Assembly (NCBI GenBank): GCA_964398645.1 | Contig: CAYNNU010000027.1 | Location: 1 to 16,396, forward strand | Source of the DNA: Spirochaeta_B sp964398645 | GTDB taxonomy: Bacteria; Spirochaetota; Spirochaetia; DSM-27196; DSM-8902 | Direction: 5' to 3' | DNA: 16,396 bases | Part shown: in pieces, positions 14,474 to 16,396 of the stretch | Numbering within the stretch: the stretch's first letter is position 1 | Layout of the letters: every line of letters starts with the position of its first letter | Program-made: the position numbers and the translations under genes | The notes under the pieces: model-generated | What the model was told of the DNA's origin: nothing | Seen by the model: the letters and a program-made list of their open reading frames with translations, nothing else | Database searches by the model: none

Positions 14474-15357
14474 CTATGTTCTTTCGCCGAATGATAATAA
14501 TTATTCTTGGAGTTCTTGGCGGCCTTGCTGCCTGGCCAGCCTTACAACTATTATTATCATTTCAAACAAGCTTTCCCAGCTTCCTTCTTTTTAGCTTGGT
14601 CAGCGGAGCTATTTTAGGCATGATATTCGGAGCTTTCTTTTCCAGTGCCAACGGGATCATTATCCGCCGCCTAGATCGGCTGTTTATTGGAATGGGAATA
14701 GGCGCAGGAATTGGACTTCTTGGAGGTGCAGCCGGCTTTCTCATTGCCCAACGTGTATTCCTGTTTTTTGGCGAACGAATTGCTCTAGCCGATGGTGAAT
14801 TACAAACAATCGGCTTACCAATTTCCCGGGCATTTGGCTGGGCAGTTCTGGGTACATTCATTGGTATTCCAGAAGGAATCCGTACTCGCTCCGGCCGCAA
14901 AATCATAACCGGTATTGTTGGCGGCTTTTTGGGTGGATTCATTGGCGGCATTTTCCTTGAACTACTGAAAAGCCTCTTCCCTGCTTCCGGAATTGCCTCT
15001 CTTTTTGGCTTGCTTTTGCTTGGTGCTGCAATCGGTTTTGCCTACTCGGTTATTGAACAACGAATGTCCTACGGGGTACTTCGCCTGTTAAACGGATTAT
15101 ACAAAGGAAAAGAGTTTATTCTTAACCAAAATAAAATAGAGATCGGCAACAGCCGTCGCTGCGAAGTGCTACTCGACGCCTACGATGGGGTCGAGCCAGT
15201 TCATGCTTTTATGATCGCAGAAAACGGAGAGCTGGTATTACGCCCACTTGCTGCTGACAGCCTGAAAATCAATGATGAAATGATAGAAGAACGTGTCCTG
15301 AAATACGAGGATGTATTCCAAATCGGCAGTGCCAAACTGCTATATAAGCAACGATAG
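14470..15357 (+). CDS. Six-helix membrane protein with C-terminal degenerate FHA domain
   Basis: The 295-aa product has about six hydrophobic segments (roughly 8-30, 38-60, 71-95, 120-134, 145-167, 174-195). Several are glycine-rich (M-G-I-G-A-G-I-G-L-L-G-G and G-G-F-L-G-G-F-I-G-G), suggesting tight helix packing. Residues 200-295 look like a cytoplasmic FHA domain: K-G-K-E-F-x-L, I-E-I-G-N, V-x-P-V-H-A, a central N-D-E-M-I turn and Y-E-D-V-F-Q-I-G-S-A-K-L. FHA domains read phosphothreonine, and this one is made together with the kinase (4-nt overlap; AGGAG box upstream), so it is a candidate partner or substrate. The canonical G-R and S-x-x-H residues are not conserved (G-N, and E-P-V-H), so normal phosphothreonine binding is doubtful. 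The membrane part matches no family I recognise. Confidence 0.8.
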   Translation: MTMFFRRMIIIILGVLGGLAAWPALQLLLSFQTSFPSFLLFSLVSGAILGMIFGAFFSSANGIIIRRLDRLFIGMGIGAGIGLLGGAAGFLIAQRVFLFFGERIALADGELQTIGLPISRAFGWAVLGTFIGIPEGIRTRSGRKIITGIVGGFLGGFIGGIFLELLKSLFPASGIASLFGLLLLGAAIGFAYSVIEQRMSYGVLRLLNGLYKGKEFILNQNKIEIGNSRRCEVLLDAYDGVEPVHAFMIAENGELVLRPLAADSLKINDEMIEERVLKYEDVFQIGSAKLLYKQR

Positions 15358-15366
15358 GAGTCCGCC

Positions 15367-16396
15367 ATGCGTTTACATATCACCTTACCTGCAGTAATTT
15401 GCATTCTTTTCTGCTCTTTATTTCCGGCTGGCGCACAGGAAGCACATATTTCTCAGATCGACCTTGACCGATTATTGACACGCCAATCTGTCAGCCTTTT
15501 TGTAAGTATCCTTGATGCAGCAGGCCTTCCAACCAGCGAGTTGGACAAATCATCTTTTTCTATAGAAGAATCCAACGATGCCGGCGAAACTGTGTCGGTA
15601 CCGATAACTTCATTCTCTGCACATTCGGCAAATGAAGGCGCGACCTATTTTCTGTTACTCGATAATTCCGGCAGCATGTATGATACTATCGACGGCGAAT
15701 CTACAGATAATCCTCAAGAAATGAGAATTCACTATGCCCAGAATGCTATCAAAATATTCCTAAACTCTATTCATGACATACAGGATTCCGTTTTACTTGC
15801 TTCATTCAATACAAATTTTCAATTACTCTCCAACGTTGAATCCAGACCCGAACGCCTTATTGATGCAGTTGACTCAGTTTCCCGACCTGAACCCGGAACC
15901 GGTGAAGGCTGGACAGAGCTCTACTATGCAGTAATCAATGCGATTGAAACCATGCAAAACATTCCAGGAAGAAAAACCATCATTATTCTTTCGGATGGAG
16001 AAAACTACCCCTATTCGAGAGGGTACGGACGACCACACCCTATTTTTGGCGATGAGGAATATAGCCTTGAAATGGCAATCCAGGAGCTGCAAAAAGCTGG
16101 AATCAATGTATATTCCATCCGCTTTGGCCAAGAAAAAGAGGAAGGCCTAACGGATCTTTCCCAGGAATCGGGAGGGAGTGTTTTTGATACTCTAGATGAG
16201 AAGGAACTTGCCAATATTTACCTCACTATCCGAGGACGTATTATTCAGGAATACCGACTGACATATCGAGCGGCTATGTTTCCTTCCGAAAGACGCACAG
16301 TAAAATTGATCTACAATGACGAAAACATTCAAACCAGTACCGAACGCAGCTATTTTGCCGGGACTCTAATTGGATTACCCGCACGTATCCACTGGT
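15367..16396 (+). CDS. Secreted von Willebrand factor A (VWA) domain protein, cut by right edge
   Basis: The frame is open to the window end (343 complete codons). ATG 15367 follows a GGAG box by 6 nt and lies 9 nt after the FHA gene. An N-terminal signal peptide (about 1-24, hydrophobic V-I-C-I-L-F-C-S-L-F then P-A-G-A-Q) predicts export. After a beta-rich N-terminal domain (about 25-90) comes a VWA domain at about 93-300. Its metal-ion-dependent adhesion site is complete: D-N-S-G-S (Asp99, Ser101, Ser103), Thr183 in G-W-T-E-L-Y and Asp210 in L-S-D-G-E-N. It should bind a divalent cation and a protein ligand in the periplasm or on the cell surface. It could be the extracytoplasmic sensor or partner of the kinase. 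The residues after 300 begin another beta-rich region, and the C-terminus is unseen. Confidence 0.88.
   Translation, partial: MRLHITLPAVICILFCSLFPAGAQEAHISQIDLDRLLTRQSVSLFVSILDAAGLPTSELDKSSFSIEESNDAGETVSVPITSFSAHSANEGATYFLLLDNSGSMYDTIDGESTDNPQEMRIHYAQNAIKIFLNSIHDIQDSVLLASFNTNFQLLSNVESRPERLIDAVDSVSRPEPGTGEGWTELYYAVINAIETMQNIPGRKTIIILSDGENYPYSRGYGRPHPIFGDEEYSLEMAIQELQKAGINVYSIRFGQEKEEGLTDLSQESGGSVFDTLDEKELANIYLTIRGRIIQEYRLTYRAAMFPSERRTVKLIYNDENIQTSTERSYFAGTLIGLPARIHW

Noticed and set aside
14562..14951. A 129-aa minus-strand open frame rich in Pro, Arg and Ile
   Set aside because: It is the reverse reading of the glycine-rich helices of the FHA membrane protein; Gly codons read backwards give Pro/Ala-rich artefacts.
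12620..16396. A type VI secretion regulatory locus
   Set aside because: The kinase, FHA and VWA content is reminiscent, but no Tss/Hcp/VgrG gene is present and the phosphatase is not PP2C; the right flank is unseen, so only the analogy is kept.

Overview
The window looks like chromosomal DNA from a halophilic or marine Gram-negative bacterium, most likely a spirochaete. This is an inference. It rests on the ectoine operon, the three-part efflux pump with an outer-membrane channel, an RND adaptor lacking the helical hairpin (an architecture known from Borrelia BesA), and a PEGA-like Ser/Thr kinase beside FHA and VWA proteins. No rRNA or other phylogenetic marker is present. I see no tRNA, CRISPR array, insertion sequence or attachment site. 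Apart from one partial gene at the left edge, every gene is on the + strand and packing is very tight.

Layout: (1) 1-367, minus strand: the N-terminal third of nadC (quinolinate phosphoribosyltransferase), running off the left edge. (2) 477-1463: an exported M15-type zinc peptidase. (3) 1502-3759: ectABC, the complete three-step ectoine pathway from aspartate semialdehyde, closed by an intrinsic terminator that overlaps the end of ectC. (4) 3794-3850: a promoter and a perfect 22-bp palindrome, followed by 3862-10957: a double-headed (tandem) TetR regulator, a TolC-like channel, a hairpin-less membrane-fusion protein, an RND permease and a small PII-like protein (PG0541 type). These five genes overlap or abut (4-nt and 1-nt overlaps, 1-nt gap), so they form one operon. 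(5) 11004-16396: an unrecognised 178-aa protein, a PPP-like metallophosphatase, a transmembrane PknB-like kinase with a PEGA-like extracytoplasmic part, a six-helix membrane protein with a degenerate FHA domain, and a secreted von Willebrand A protein with an intact MIDAS that runs off the right edge.

How the parts may work together: ectABC makes the compatible solute for osmotic stress. The TetR-controlled pump should be derepressed when ligand binds the regulator. The right-hand module has the parts of a phospho-Thr signalling circuit (kinase, phosphatase, FHA reader, extracytoplasmic VWA). It resembles in composition the PpkA/PppA/Fha circuit of type VI secretion and the TerY-P stress systems, but it has a PPP-type instead of a PP2C-type phosphatase and shows no secretion genes. 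Because no terminator is visible between 3862 and the right edge, pump and signalling genes may share transcripts. The least described elements are the tandem TetR with its single palindrome, the kinase/phosphatase/FHA/VWA module with its unknown 178-aa protein, and the phosphatase gene, which lacks a conventional start with a usable ribosome binding site.
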